A DNA stretch of 64,000 nucleotides from assembly GCF_001402875.1 (NCBI RefSeq), contig NZ_CP012946.1, positions 2,706,001 to 2,770,000 of the forward strand, written 5' to 3'. The translations under genes and the position numbers were made by a program. Source of the stretch: Blastochloris viridis (lineage in GTDB: Bacteria > Pseudomonadota > Alphaproteobacteria > Rhizobiales > Xanthobacteraceae). This document shows, piece by piece, positions 54,986 through 64,000 of the stretch. Each line of letters starts with the position of its first letter. The stretch's first letter is position 1. The notes beneath the pieces are model-generated. The model saw nothing but the letters and a program-made list of their open reading frames with translations, ran no database searches and had not been told where the DNA came from.

Positions 54986-55245
54986 TTGAAATAGCCCGGC
55001 ATCACCCTGCCGTTCTCCACCCGCGGCGGAACGTAGGTGGAGCCGGCCGGGGCGCGACTGAAATGGGTGAAATAGAGCAGGCTGGCCGCCGTCAGGATCA
55101 AGGCGAGGCCACCGCACCAGATCAGAACCGGAGCGGTCCAGCTCTCGGCGCTGCGGACCGGCCGGCGGCGAACCGCCAGATAAAGCGCATAGGCGGCGAA
55201 CGGAGCGAGAAAGACAGCTGCCTGGATCAAAAACGTACGGAGCAT
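54982..55245 (-). CDS. DUF6111 membrane protein
   Basis: An 87-aa protein with two membrane helices, MLRTFLIQAAVFLAPFAAYA and APVLIWCGGLALILTAASLL, and a C-terminal AGSTYVPPRVENGRVMPGYF. It matches the small protein that lies between the NUDIX and cca genes in many Rhizobiales. The start shares one base with the NUDIX stop (TGATG) and the stop overlaps cca. Function unknown. Confidence 0.82.
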   Translation of the reverse strand: MLRTFLIQAAVFLAPFAAYALYLAVRRRPVRSAESWTAPVLIWCGGLALILTAASLLYFTHFSRAPAGSTYVPPRVENGRVMPGYFK

Positions 55246-55898
55246 CAGCGGTATACTCTTTCCCACAAGTTCCGAAGGATCCCGGCGGTGACGCCCCAGA
55301 TATAATGGTCGCCGTATGGCATGGCGTAGTAGGTACGCTCCCGCCCTTTCCACAGCCGGGTGTGGCGCTCGTGATGTTCGGGCGCCATCAGGAAAGCGAG
55401 CGGCACTTCGAACGCTGCCGCGACTTCGCGTGGATTGAGCTTGAGCTCGAACGGCGGCGTCACCACCGCCACCACCGGCAGGATGCGGTAGCCGGTGCGC
55501 GACAGATAGACGTCGAGGAAGCCGAGCGGGGCGACATGCGCCGGCTTGAGCCCGATCTCCTCCTCGGCCTCGCGTAGCGCGGCGGCGATCGGGGTCGAGT
55601 CGTCGGGGTCGATCTTGCCGCCCGGAAAGGCGATCTGGCCGGAATGCTCCGGCAAGGCGGACGAGCGCCGCGTCAACAGCACGGTCGGCTCGGGCCGCAT
55701 CACCACCGGCACCAGCACCGCCGCCGGCCGCGCCGGAATGTCCGGCGGCAGCGCCATCGACGGGTCGAGGTCGTGATCGCCGCGGATGTCGCCCGCGTCC
55801 GGAAATCCCGGCCCCGCCGGCAGCGGCTGCAGCCGCGCCTCGACGCGGGTGAGGAAATCCGCCAGCGGATCGGCGACAGCGGTGTCGGGCGCGTTCAC
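55245..55898 (-). CDS. NUDIX hydrolase, CoA pyrophosphatase type
   Basis: A 217-aa protein with the NUDT7/YeaB pattern: VLLTRRSSALPEHSGQIAFP then GGKIDPDDSTPIAAALREAE and EEIGL, where the NUDIX box binds metal. The family usually hydrolyses CoA and acyl-CoA. The start is GTG at 55898, overlapping the DUF1285 stop (GTGA). It is part of the tightly packed DUF1285-NUDIX-DUF6111-cca operon. Confidence 0.9.
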   Translation of the reverse strand: MNAPDTAVADPLADFLTRVEARLQPLPAGPGFPDAGDIRGDHDLDPSMALPPDIPARPAAVLVPVVMRPEPTVLLTRRSSALPEHSGQIAFPGGKIDPDDSTPIAAALREAEEEIGLKPAHVAPLGFLDVYLSRTGYRILPVVAVVTPPFELKLNPREVAAAFEVPLAFLMAPEHHERHTRLWKGRERTYYAMPYGDHYIWGVTAGILRNLWERVYR

Positions 55899-56482
55899 GT
55901 CAACCCCGCGATGTCGGCGGCCGGCACCATGGCGAAGAACGCGCCGCCCGAGGCGACGCCGAACATGCGCTCGCCCGCCTCCTCCCGCTCCTCGCCGAAC
56001 GCAACGAGGTCGTAGAACAGCGCCCGCGTCAGCCGCGCCCACAGATCGCGGCGAACGTGGAGGTAGGGCCTGAGCCCGCCGCCAGCCTCCACCTCGAACC
56101 GCAGCGAATGATCCGGCCCGCAGCGCACCAGATCGTCGACATTGGTGCGAAACACCAGCGTACGGCCCTCCCCGCCATCGTCCACCGCCATTTCGACCGC
56201 CAGGAACGGCACGTCGTCGACCTTGATCCCGCATTTCTCGGCCGGCGTCACCAGAACGTAGCGGTCGCCTTCGCGCTTGAGCACGGAGGCGAACAGCTTC
56301 ACCAGTGCCGGCCGTCCGATCGGCGTATTTTGATAGTACCAAGTGCCATCACGGGCGATGCGCATATCGATATCGCCGCAGTCGGGCGGCGACCACCGGT
56401 CGAGCGGCGGCGGCCCCTTCGAGGTGCCGACCGCGCGCATCAGCGCTTCCAGGCCGGATGCGGCGTTCGCTGTGTCGTTCAT
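55895..56482 (-). CDS. DUF1285 protein
   Basis: A 195-aa protein: PPLDRWSPPDCGDIDMRIAR, DGTWYYQNTPIGRPALVKLF, YVLVTPAEKCGIKVDDVPFL and LWARLTRALFYDLV. All are typical of DUF1285, a widespread alphaproteobacterial family of unknown function. It is the first gene of its operon and divergent from the MoxR operon, with a 136-bp control region. Confidence 0.88.
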   Translation of the reverse strand: MNDTANAASGLEALMRAVGTSKGPPPLDRWSPPDCGDIDMRIARDGTWYYQNTPIGRPALVKLFASVLKREGDRYVLVTPAEKCGIKVDDVPFLAVEMAVDDGGEGRTLVFRTNVDDLVRCGPDHSLRFEVEAGGGLRPYLHVRRDLWARLTRALFYDLVAFGEEREEAGERMFGVASGGAFFAMVPAADIAGLT

Positions 56483-56618
56483 GCGGCGGCACTCATATGA
56501 CGGTCGCGACTCGCAATAACGTGATCCCGGCGCTGGGGCTTCGACCTCATTCCCGGATAACCTAGGCCCCAACACCCCACACTGCACGCGGCATCGCCGC
56601 GGCCAGCGGAGAGACCTC

Positions 56619-57620
<1,002 letters not shown>

Positions 57621-57627
57621 ACGCTGA

Positions 57628-58575
57628 ATGAGCGAGCCCGCCGTCGACACCTCGCTCCACCCGGCCACCAGCGAGTCGGCGACAGCGGCGGCGAGCCTGG
57701 CCGCAGCGCTGCCGCGGCTGGTGCTGGAGGCCCGCCGTATCGCCCAGACCGTGGTGCATGGCCTGCACGGCCGCCGCCGCGCCGGCTCCGGAGAGAACTT
57801 CTGGCAGTACCGCCGCTTCACCGACGGCGAGGCGGCAGCGCGGATCGACTGGCGGCGCTCCGCCCGCGACGACCACCTCTATGTCCGCGAGCAGGAGTGG
57901 GAGGCCGCCCACACCGTGTGGATGTGGCCGGACCGCTCGCGATCGATGGCGTTCGCCTCGCCCTTGGCGCTCAGCCCGAAGCGCGACCGCGCCTTGGTGG
58001 TGGCGTTCGCGCTGGCCGACCTCTTGGTGCGCGGCGGCGAGCGGGTCGGGGTGCCCGGTGCGCTGCGCCCGACCGCGAGCCGCAACATCATCGAGCGCAT
58101 GGCCGACGCCATCCTCCACGCCGACGCCACCTCCGGCAGCCTGCCGCCGGCCTTTCCGGCGCAGCAACTGTCCGAGGTGGTGATGCTGTCCGACCTGTGG
58201 GAGCCGCAGGCCGACATCGCCGCGGCGATCGACCGCCTTGCCGCCCAGGGCCTGCATGGCCATCTGGTCCAGATCGTCGACCCGGTTGAGGAGAGCTTCC
58301 CGTTTTCCGGCCGCGTCGAATTCTTTGAGCGGGAGGCGGAGCTGTCGATCGTCGCCGGCCGTGCCGAAGCCTGGCGGCAGGATTACCAGGCCCGGCTCGC
58401 CGCCCACCGCGAGGCGCTGCGGGCGGCGACGCTCGCCCACGGCTGGACCTTCGTCATCCACCGCACCGACCGCCCGGCCACCGAGCTGCTGCTGGCGCTG
58501 CACGCCCGCATGGGCGAAGGTCGCGCCGGCGCCGGCCGCCGGCCCGCGGTCGCCGACGCGGCGGGGAGCGCCTGA
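57628..58575 (+). CDS. DUF58 protein
   Basis: A 315-aa protein that carries the DUF58 core, SGENFWQYRRFTDGEAAARI then DWRRSARDDHLYVREQEWE, followed by a VWA-like domain (WPDRSRSMAFASPLALSPKR). It is the standard partner of MoxR ATPases. It starts eight bases after moxR and its stop shares one base with the next start (TGATG), so the operon is translationally coupled. Confidence 0.9.
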   Translation: MSEPAVDTSLHPATSESATAAASLAAALPRLVLEARRIAQTVVHGLHGRRRAGSGENFWQYRRFTDGEAAARIDWRRSARDDHLYVREQEWEAAHTVWMWPDRSRSMAFASPLALSPKRDRALVVAFALADLLVRGGERVGVPGALRPTASRNIIERMADAILHADATSGSLPPAFPAQQLSEVVMLSDLWEPQADIAAAIDRLAAQGLHGHLVQIVDPVEESFPFSGRVEFFEREAELSIVAGRAEAWRQDYQARLAAHREALRAATLAHGWTFVIHRTDRPATELLLALHARMGEGRAGAGRRPAVADAAGSA

Positions 58576-61382
58576 TGCTGCCGCTCGCCTTCACCACCCC
58601 GCTGCTGCTGATCGCGCTGGCCGCGCTGCCGCTGCTGTGGTGGCTGCTGCGACTGGTGCCGCCGCGGCCGCGCCGGGTCGAGTTTCCGCCGGCGCGCCTC
58701 CTGCTCGACATCGCCCCGCGCGAGCAGACCCCGGCGCGCTCGCCGTGGTGGCTGCTGTTGCTGCGTCTCCTGCTGGCCGCGCTGGTGATCCTCGCCGCTG
58801 CCGGGCCGATCTGGAACCCGCCGCCGGCGACGCCGACCACCCGCGGGCCGCTGGTGCTGCTGATCGACAATGGCTGGTCCGCGGCGGCAACCTGGGAGCG
58901 CCGCATCGCCGCCGCCGAGGCACTGATCGCCGAGGCCGAAGCCTCCGGCCGCGGCGTCGCGGTGGTGCCGACCGCCGAGCCGGCGCGCGAGGCCTCGGTG
59001 CGCACTCCGGGCGAGGCGCGGGTGCGGCTGCGCGCGCTGAAGCCCCAGCCGCACACTCCCGACCGCCGCGACGTGCTGCCGGCGCTGGCCAAGCTGCTCG
59101 GCAGCGGCGAGCAGAGCCTGGTCTGGCTGTCCGACGCCACCGACACCGGCGATGGCGCCGCCTTCGTCGCCGGGCTTGGCCGCATCGCCGGCGAGCGACC
59201 GGTGACCGTGCTGGCCGGCGGCCTGCCGCCCGCCCGCGCCTTGGCCGGCACCGCCAATGCCGGCTCCGGCCTTTCCGTCACCGTGCTGCGCGCGTTCGGC
59301 GACCACGACGCCGGCGGCATCGTGCGCGCCGTCGACCTCAAGGGCCTGCCGCTCGGCCAGGCCACCTTCGCGTTCAACGGCGACACGCTCGAGACCAAGG
59401 TGGCGTTCGACCTGCCGATCGAGATCCGCAACGATATCGCCCGGCTCGAAATCGTCGGCGAGCGCTCCTCCGGCGCGGTGCAGCTGCTCGACGAGCGCTG
59501 GCGCAGGCGCACCATCGGCATCGTCACCGGCTCGACCGCCGACACCGCCCAGCCGCTGCTCGCCGCCAGCTTCTATCTCGGCCGCGCCATCGAGCCGTTC
59601 GCCGACGTGCGGCTGGCCGAGCGCACCTCGCCGGGCGAGGCGGCGGCCCGCTTCGTCGACATGGGCCTGCCGCTGATCGCGCTGGCCGACGTCGGCACCC
59701 TCGCCGGCGACGCCCGCGACCGGCTGATCCGCTGGGTCGAGGGTGGCGGCGTGCTGGTGCGGTTCGCCGGCCCGCGCCTTGCCGCCGGCGGCGACGAACT
59801 GTTGCCGGTCAAGGTGCGGCCGGGCGGGCGGGTGCTGGGCGGCAAGCTGTCGTGGGAGCAGCCGCAGAAGATCGGCAGCTTCGCCAAGGACGGGCCGTTC
59901 GCCGACCTCGCCATCCCCGCGGACGTGACGGTGCGGCGGCAGGTGCTGGCCGAACCCGACGGCCTGCTGTTCGAGCGCACATGGGCCGCGCTCGCCGACG
60001 GCACGCCGCTGGTGACCGGGGCGCGCCGCGGCAAGGGCGTGATGGTGCTGTTCCACGTCTCGGCCGACACGTCGTGGTCGGACCTGCCGCTGTCGGGCAC
60101 CTTCGTCGACATGCTGCGGCGGATCGTGGCGCTGGCCGGCAGCGGCAGCGGCGGCGCCAAACCGGGCAGCGGCGAGGTCGGCGCCACCGTGCCGCCGTCG
60201 CGCCTGCTCGACGGCTTCGGCGCCTTCCAGCCGCCCTCGGCCGCAACCAAGCCGCTGCCGGCCGGCTTCGCGGGCCGGGGCACCGCCGACAACCCGCCAG
60301 GTTTCTACGGCGTCGCCGAGGCGCTGGTGGCGGTCAACACCCTTGCGCCGGACGATCGCCTGAAGCCGCTCGACGTCACCCCGCTCGGCGCTGCGGTCGA
60401 GCCCTACCGCGCCGGCGATCCGATCGACCTGCGCCGGCACGTGCTGGTCGCGGCGTTCGCGCTGTTGCTGCTCGACGCGCTGGTGGTGCTGGTGCTGGCG
60501 GGCGGCCTGGCGCGGCTCATGCCGTCGCGGCGGACCTCCTCGCTGCTGGTGGTGGCCGCCGCGCTGGCGCTGGCGCCGGACCCCGGCCACGCCCAGCCTC
60601 CGGCCGCCGCTGCCTCGCCGCCCTCGGCCGACGACTTCGCCATCAGCGCGCTGGCCAAGACCCGCCTTGCCTATGTCATCACCGGCGATAGCGAGATCGA
60701 CCGGCTGTCGCGGGCCGGGCTCGAGGGGCTGTCGCGCTTCCTGTCGCAGCGCACCGCGCTCGAGTCCGCCGAGCCGATCGGGGTCGATCCCGCCCGCGAC
60801 GAGCTGGCGTTTTTCCCGCTGCTGTACTGGCCGGTGACGCCGGCGGCGGCGAAGCCGTCGGCGGCCACGCTGGCGCGCATCGACGCCTTTATGAAGAACG
60901 GCGGCACCATCTTGTTCGACACCCGCGACGCGCTCGAGGTCACACCGGGCGGGCGCGGCGCGACGCCGGGCATCGAGGGGCTGCGCGCCATCCTGTCCTC
61001 GCTCGACATTCCGGCGCTGGAGCCGGTGCCGCGCGACCATGTGCTGACCAAGTCGTTCTATATCCTGCGCGAGTTTCCCGGCCGCTACGCCGCGGGGTCG
61101 CTGTGGGTGGAGGCGTTGCCGGCGGCGACCGAGGAGGACGGCGCCAAGCCAGCACGCTCCGGCGACGGCGTGTCGCCGATCATCATCACCTCCAACGACC
61201 TCGCCGGAGCGTGGGCGATCGAACCGAGCGGCGAGCCGATGCTGCCGCTGGTGCCGGGCGACCCACGCCAGCGCGAGATGGCCTACCGTGTCGGCGCCAA
61301 CATCGTGATGTACGTGCTGACCGGCAACTACAAGGCCGACCAGGTTCACATCCCGGCGCTGCTGGAGCGGCTGGGACAATGA
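58575..61382 (+). CDS. BatA-like/DUF4159 membrane protein
   Basis: A 935-aa protein. The N-terminus LAFTTPLLLIALAALPLLWW and VEFPPARLLLDIA are the BatA (aerotolerance) N-terminal domain with a second helix near 60-75. A long VWA-like and amidotransferase-like middle follows, then a helix pair around 625-670. The C-terminal DUF4159 starts at FAISALAKTRLAYVITGDSE and includes FMKNGGTILFDTRDALE. It is probably an envelope component activated by MoxR. Biological role in Rhizobiales is unknown. Confidence 0.87.
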   Translation: MLPLAFTTPLLLIALAALPLLWWLLRLVPPRPRRVEFPPARLLLDIAPREQTPARSPWWLLLLRLLLAALVILAAAGPIWNPPPATPTTRGPLVLLIDNGWSAAATWERRIAAAEALIAEAEASGRGVAVVPTAEPAREASVRTPGEARVRLRALKPQPHTPDRRDVLPALAKLLGSGEQSLVWLSDATDTGDGAAFVAGLGRIAGERPVTVLAGGLPPARALAGTANAGSGLSVTVLRAFGDHDAGGIVRAVDLKGLPLGQATFAFNGDTLETKVAFDLPIEIRNDIARLEIVGERSSGAVQLLDERWRRRTIGIVTGSTADTAQPLLAASFYLGRAIEPFADVRLAERTSPGEAAARFVDMGLPLIALADVGTLAGDARDRLIRWVEGGGVLVRFAGPRLAAGGDELLPVKVRPGGRVLGGKLSWEQPQKIGSFAKDGPFADLAIPADVTVRRQVLAEPDGLLFERTWAALADGTPLVTGARRGKGVMVLFHVSADTSWSDLPLSGTFVDMLRRIVALAGSGSGGAKPGSGEVGATVPPSRLLDGFGAFQPPSAATKPLPAGFAGRGTADNPPGFYGVAEALVAVNTLAPDDRLKPLDVTPLGAAVEPYRAGDPIDLRRHVLVAAFALLLLDALVVLVLAGGLARLMPSRRTSSLLVVAAALALAPDPGHAQPPAAAASPPSADDFAISALAKTRLAYVITGDSEIDRLSRAGLEGLSRFLSQRTALESAEPIGVDPARDELAFFPLLYWPVTPAAAKPSAATLARIDAFMKNGGTILFDTRDALEVTPGGRGATPGIEGLRAILSSLDIPALEPVPRDHVLTKSFYILREFPGRYAAGSLWVEALPAATEEDGAKPARSGDGVSPIIITSNDLAGAWAIEPSGEPMLPLVPGDPRQREMAYRVGANIVMYVLTGNYKADQVHIPALLERLGQ

Positions 61383-61409
61383 GGCGGTTTCCGGCCGCTC
61401 ACATCGTGA

Positions 61410-61590
61410 TGCCGGACGCGATCTCGCCGGGGACAACGGGTGCGACAACGGTCTCGTCGTCCCGGGCAATCGGCGGGATGCTCAGCATCCGCCGCGCGAC
61501 CCGGGACCGTCCGGATGGTTGAGACCTCATTTTGCAGACGGTCCCCGCTCTCACGGCTTCGCCGTTCGGCCGGGACGACGGTTCAACTCG
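61410..61590. repeat. Rhizobiales GTCGTCCCGGGC-type repeat, copy 1, inside the MoxR operon
   Basis: TCGTCGTCCCGGGCAATCGG with GCGACCCGGGACCGTCC, then ACGGTCCCCGCTCTCACGGC and TTCGGCCGGGACGACGG. Same layout as 63690-63800. It fills most of the 223-bp spacer between the DUF4159 gene and the last gene of the operon. Confidence 0.75.
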
Positions 61591-61605
61591 AGTGAGGCAT
61601 CTTGC

Positions 61606-63675
61606 ATGAATCTCGGCCTCGCCTTCTCGCCGCTGGTGCCGCTGCCGTGGCTCTTTGCCGCCATTGCGGCGGCAGGCATCGTCGCGGTGCTGCTGATCGC
61701 CGCGCGCAGCCGCGGCGCGGCGTTGCGCGCGCTGGCGCTGGCGCTCGCCGTGCTGGCGCTGGCCAACCCGGCACTGACCCGCGAGGAGCGCAGCCCGCTG
61801 CCGTCGGTGGTGGCGGTGGTGGTCGACAACAGCCCGAGCCAGAACTTCGGCGCGCGCCGCGCCGAGACCGAGGCGGCGCGTGCGCAGCTCGCCGAACGGC
61901 TCGGCCGGCTCTCCAATGTCGAGGTGCGCTGGATCGACGGCGGCGAGGGCGATGGCGAGACCGACGGCACGCACCTGTTCAACGCGCTGGAGGCCGGCCT
62001 CGCCGACGTGCCGCCCGAGCGCGTCGCCGGCGCCATCCTGATCACCGACGGCCGCGTCCACGACGTGCCGAGCCACGCCACCGCGCTCGGCTTCCAGGCG
62101 CCCCTGCACGCCCTGATCACCGGCCGCTCCGGCGAGCGCGACCGCCGCGTCGCGCTGGTGCAGACGCCGCGGTTCGGCATCGTCGGCCAGAGCCAGACCG
62201 TGGCCTTCAAGGTCGAGGACGAGGGTGCCCCGCGCGGCCGGGCCACCGTCACCGTGCGCAGCAATGGCGAGGTGGTGGATCGCCTCAGCGCCGCCTCCGG
62301 CGAGGTGGTGCGCGTCGAGATCGAGATCGCCCACGCCGGCCCCAACATCGTCGAGATCGAGGCCTCGCCGCTCGACGGCGAGCTGACGCCGCTCAACAAC
62401 CGCGCCGCCATCGCGATCGAGGGCGTGCGCGAGAAGCTGCGGGTGCTGCTGGTGTCGGGCGAGCCGCATGCCGGCGAGCGCACCTGGCGCAACCTGCTCA
62501 AGTCCGACGCCGCGGTCGACCTCATCCACTTCACCATCCTGCGCCCGCCGGAGAAGCAGGACGGCACGCCGATCAACGAACTGTCGCTGATCGCCTTTCC
62601 CACCCGCGAGCTGTTCCAGCAGAAGATCGACGAGTTCGACCTCATCATCTTCGACCGCTACGCCCAGCAGGGTGTGCTGCCGCTGCTCTATTTCGACAAC
62701 ATCGTCCGCTACGTGCGAAACGGCGGCGCGGTGCTGGTGGCAGCAGGCCCCGATTATGCCGGCTCCGACTCGATCTACCGCACCCCGCTGGAGGAGGTGC
62801 TGCCGGCCGAGCCGACCGGCAACGTCACCGAGCGGCCGTTCCACACCCGCCTGACCGAAAGCGGCCGCCGCCACCCGGTGACGCGGGCGCTGGAGGGCGC
62901 CAGCTTCGATCCGCCGCGCTGGAGCCGGTTCTTCCGCGTGGTCGACGCCGAGCCGACCCATGGCGCCGAAACCCTGCTGGGCGCGCCCGACAACCGGCCG
63001 GTACTGGTGCTGTCGCGCCAGGGCGAAGGCCGGGTGGCGCTGATGCTGTCCGATCACATCTGGCTGTGGGCGCGCGGCTTCGAGGGCGGCGGGCCGCACC
63101 TCGATCTGTTGCGGCGGCTGTCGCACTGGCTGATGAAGGAGCCGGAGCTGGAGGAGGAGCGGCTGCGCCTGCTGGTGCGTGGCCGCAGCATGGTGGTCGA
63201 GCGCCAGAGCATGACCGATCAGGTGCCGCCGGTAACCGTAACCTCGCCGTCCGGCCAGATCGCAACGGTCGAGCCCAAGGCCGCCGAGGCCGGCATCTGG
63301 CGCGCCGAGATCGACGCCAAGGAACTGGGCTTATGGCGGGCCAGCGACGGAAAGCTGTCGGCGCTGGTCAATGTCGGGCCGATCAACCCGCGCGAGGTGT
63401 CCGAGGTGACCAGCACCGCCGCGGTGCTGGCGCCCTTGGCGAAAGCCACCGGCGGTGGCGTGATCCGCATTGCCGAGCGCGGCGGCGTCGAACTGCCGCG
63501 CGTGCTGTCGATCCGCGGCTCGGACCGCTTCGCCGGCGCGGACTGGATCGGGTTGAAGAACCGCGACGCCCACGCCGTCACCGGGCTGTCGCTGTTCCCG
63601 GTGCTGGCGGGGTTCGCCGGCCTCGTGCTGCTGCTCGCCGCCTTCACCGCCGCCTGGGCGCGGGAGGGACGCTGA
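61606..63675 (+). CDS. Large membrane protein of the MoxR operon
   Basis: A 689-aa protein with two N-terminal helices (PWLFAAIAAAGIVAVLLIAA and RALALALAVLALANPAL). A VWA/amidotransferase-like region follows (SVVAVVVDNSPSQNFGARRA, LLVSGEPHAGERTWRNLLKS, LIIFDRYAQQGVLPLLYFDN), with one C-terminal helix (LFPVLAGFAGLVLLLAAFTA). It has the layout of the membrane proteins that end MoxR/DUF58/DUF4159 operons. GAGG lies eight bases before the ATG at 61606. Function unknown. Confidence 0.85.
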   Translation: MNLGLAFSPLVPLPWLFAAIAAAGIVAVLLIAARSRGAALRALALALAVLALANPALTREERSPLPSVVAVVVDNSPSQNFGARRAETEAARAQLAERLGRLSNVEVRWIDGGEGDGETDGTHLFNALEAGLADVPPERVAGAILITDGRVHDVPSHATALGFQAPLHALITGRSGERDRRVALVQTPRFGIVGQSQTVAFKVEDEGAPRGRATVTVRSNGEVVDRLSAASGEVVRVEIEIAHAGPNIVEIEASPLDGELTPLNNRAAIAIEGVREKLRVLLVSGEPHAGERTWRNLLKSDAAVDLIHFTILRPPEKQDGTPINELSLIAFPTRELFQQKIDEFDLIIFDRYAQQGVLPLLYFDNIVRYVRNGGAVLVAAGPDYAGSDSIYRTPLEEVLPAEPTGNVTERPFHTRLTESGRRHPVTRALEGASFDPPRWSRFFRVVDAEPTHGAETLLGAPDNRPVLVLSRQGEGRVALMLSDHIWLWARGFEGGGPHLDLLRRLSHWLMKEPELEEERLRLLVRGRSMVVERQSMTDQVPPVTVTSPSGQIATVEPKAAEAGIWRAEIDAKELGLWRASDGKLSALVNVGPINPREVSEVTSTAAVLAPLAKATGGGVIRIAERGGVELPRVLSIRGSDRFAGADWIGLKNRDAHAVTGLSLFPVLAGFAGLVLLLAAFTAAWAREGR

Positions 63676-63689
63676 GGGACCGCGCCGTC

Positions 63690-63800
63690 GCCCCGGGCAA
63701 GCGCCGAAGGCGCGCGACCCGGGGCCGCCCGGTGAGCCAGAGCCCTTTCCTGCCAACGGTCCCAGCTCGCGCGGCTTCGCCGCTTGGCTGGGACGACGGC
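63690..63800. repeat. Rhizobiales GTCGTCCCGGGC-type repeat, copy 2
   Basis: GTCGCCCCGGGCAAGCGCC and GCGACCCGGGGCCGCCC at the left, ACGGTCCCAGCTCGCG and GCTTGGCTGGGACGACGG at the right. Relative of 61410-61590. It lies between the MoxR operon end and the convergent acetyltransferase gene. Confidence 0.75.
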
Positions 63801-63809
63801 GACGGAAAA

Positions 63810-64000
63810 TCAGGCCGTCACAGCCACAAACGCCGGCCTTGCCGCACCCGACACCCCCTCGAACGCCCCCTCCTCCAGCTCGGCGATCAGGATGCGGTCC
63901 TTGTCGACCGGGCCGGGCATCACCACCCGGCCGCGCGGTACCCGCGTGAAGCCAAGCTTCGAATAATAGGGCTCGTCGCCCACCAGCAGCACCAAGCGGT
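63810..64000 (-). CDS. GNAT N-acetyltransferase (C-terminal part only)
   Basis: The gene runs off the right edge. The visible end reads LVLLVGDEPYYSKLGFTRVP then MPGPVDKDRILIAELEEGA, the C-terminal part of a YhbS-like acetyltransferase. Acetyl-CoA-binding residues are outside the window. Substrate unknown. Confidence 0.8.
   Translation of the reverse strand, partial: RLVLLVGDEPYYSKLGFTRVPRGRVVMPGPVDKDRILIAELEEGAFEGVSGAARPAFVAVTA

Noticed and set aside
58383..61469. Open frame of about 1000 codons on the minus strand
   Set aside because: Fully antisense to the DUF58 and DUF4159 genes. The protein is Arg/Gln/His-rich low complexity, as expected from the opposite strand of high-GC coding DNA.

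Overview
The window is high-GC bacterial chromosome, almost fully coding, and reads as an alphaproteobacterium of the Rhizobiales (Hyphomicrobiales). Indicators are the rpsB-tsf-pyrH-frr-uppS-cdsA order, the uvrC-pgsA-moaD-moaE order, DUF1285/DUF6111 genes beside a CCA-adding enzyme, a petABC cytochrome bc1 operon, a C-terminally extended RpsB, SOS boxes of the alphaproteobacterial GTTC-N7-GTTC type, and several families of palindromic intergenic repeats typical of the order. I cannot name the genus. The c-type cytochromes (bc1, SHP, DHC) fit a respiratory or phototrophic lifestyle.

Layout. 1-4.7 kb: translation, UMP kinase and lipid-precursor genes on the minus strand. 4.8-5.9 kb: one AT-richer unknown gene with a duplicated domain, followed by two dispersed repeats. 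5.9-9.7 kb: dnaE, preceded by a 34-codon membrane-peptide gene under two perfect SOS boxes. 9.8-12.3 kb: RMF-like protein, ubiK, YbjN-like protein, proC. 12.3-16.1 kb: ferric-iron ABC importer fbpABC. 16.5-18.4 kb: carotenoid oxygenase and a small membrane protein. 18.5-22.3 kb: EnvZ-like kinase, OmpR-like regulator, MarR regulator and ilvE. 22.4-27.8 kb: membrane protein, moaE-moaD, pgsA, uvrC and a TetR-type regulator.

27.9-35.3 kb is an accessory island ending at the 3' end of tRNA-Pro(CGG). It holds intergenic repeats, a multiply frameshifted pRiA4b ORF-3-like pseudogene, a membrane diguanylate cyclase, an IS3-family element broken by an 84-bp palindromic mini-element, a TetR/hydrolase pair with two operator palindromes, remnants of three more insertion sequences, and the C-terminal stub of a tyrosine recombinase next to the tRNA.

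35.6-37.2 kb: cytochrome b561-SHP-DHC electron-transfer cluster. 37.5-46.3 kb: lgt, a MidA-like methyltransferase, pgeF, a lipoprotein, prs, rplY, pth, ychF and two MaoC hydratases. 46.5-48.0 kb: mtnP and an apt that carries a one-base frameshift. 48.2-50.9 kb: petABC with a strong terminator. 51.2-53.6 kb: trmL, hemF and small proteins. 53.7-56.5 kb: cca-DUF6111-NUDIX-DUF1285, an overlapping minus-strand operon. 56.6-63.7 kb: MoxR-DUF58-BatA/DUF4159-large membrane protein operon. The window ends inside a GNAT acetyltransferase gene.

The best candidate for something undescribed is the SOS-box-controlled 34-residue membrane peptide directly upstream of dnaE. The next are the 84-bp mini-element, which left a clean 3-bp target duplication inside a transposase, and the duplicated-domain protein at 4.8 kb. 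I saw no CRISPR array, rRNA genes or prophage.
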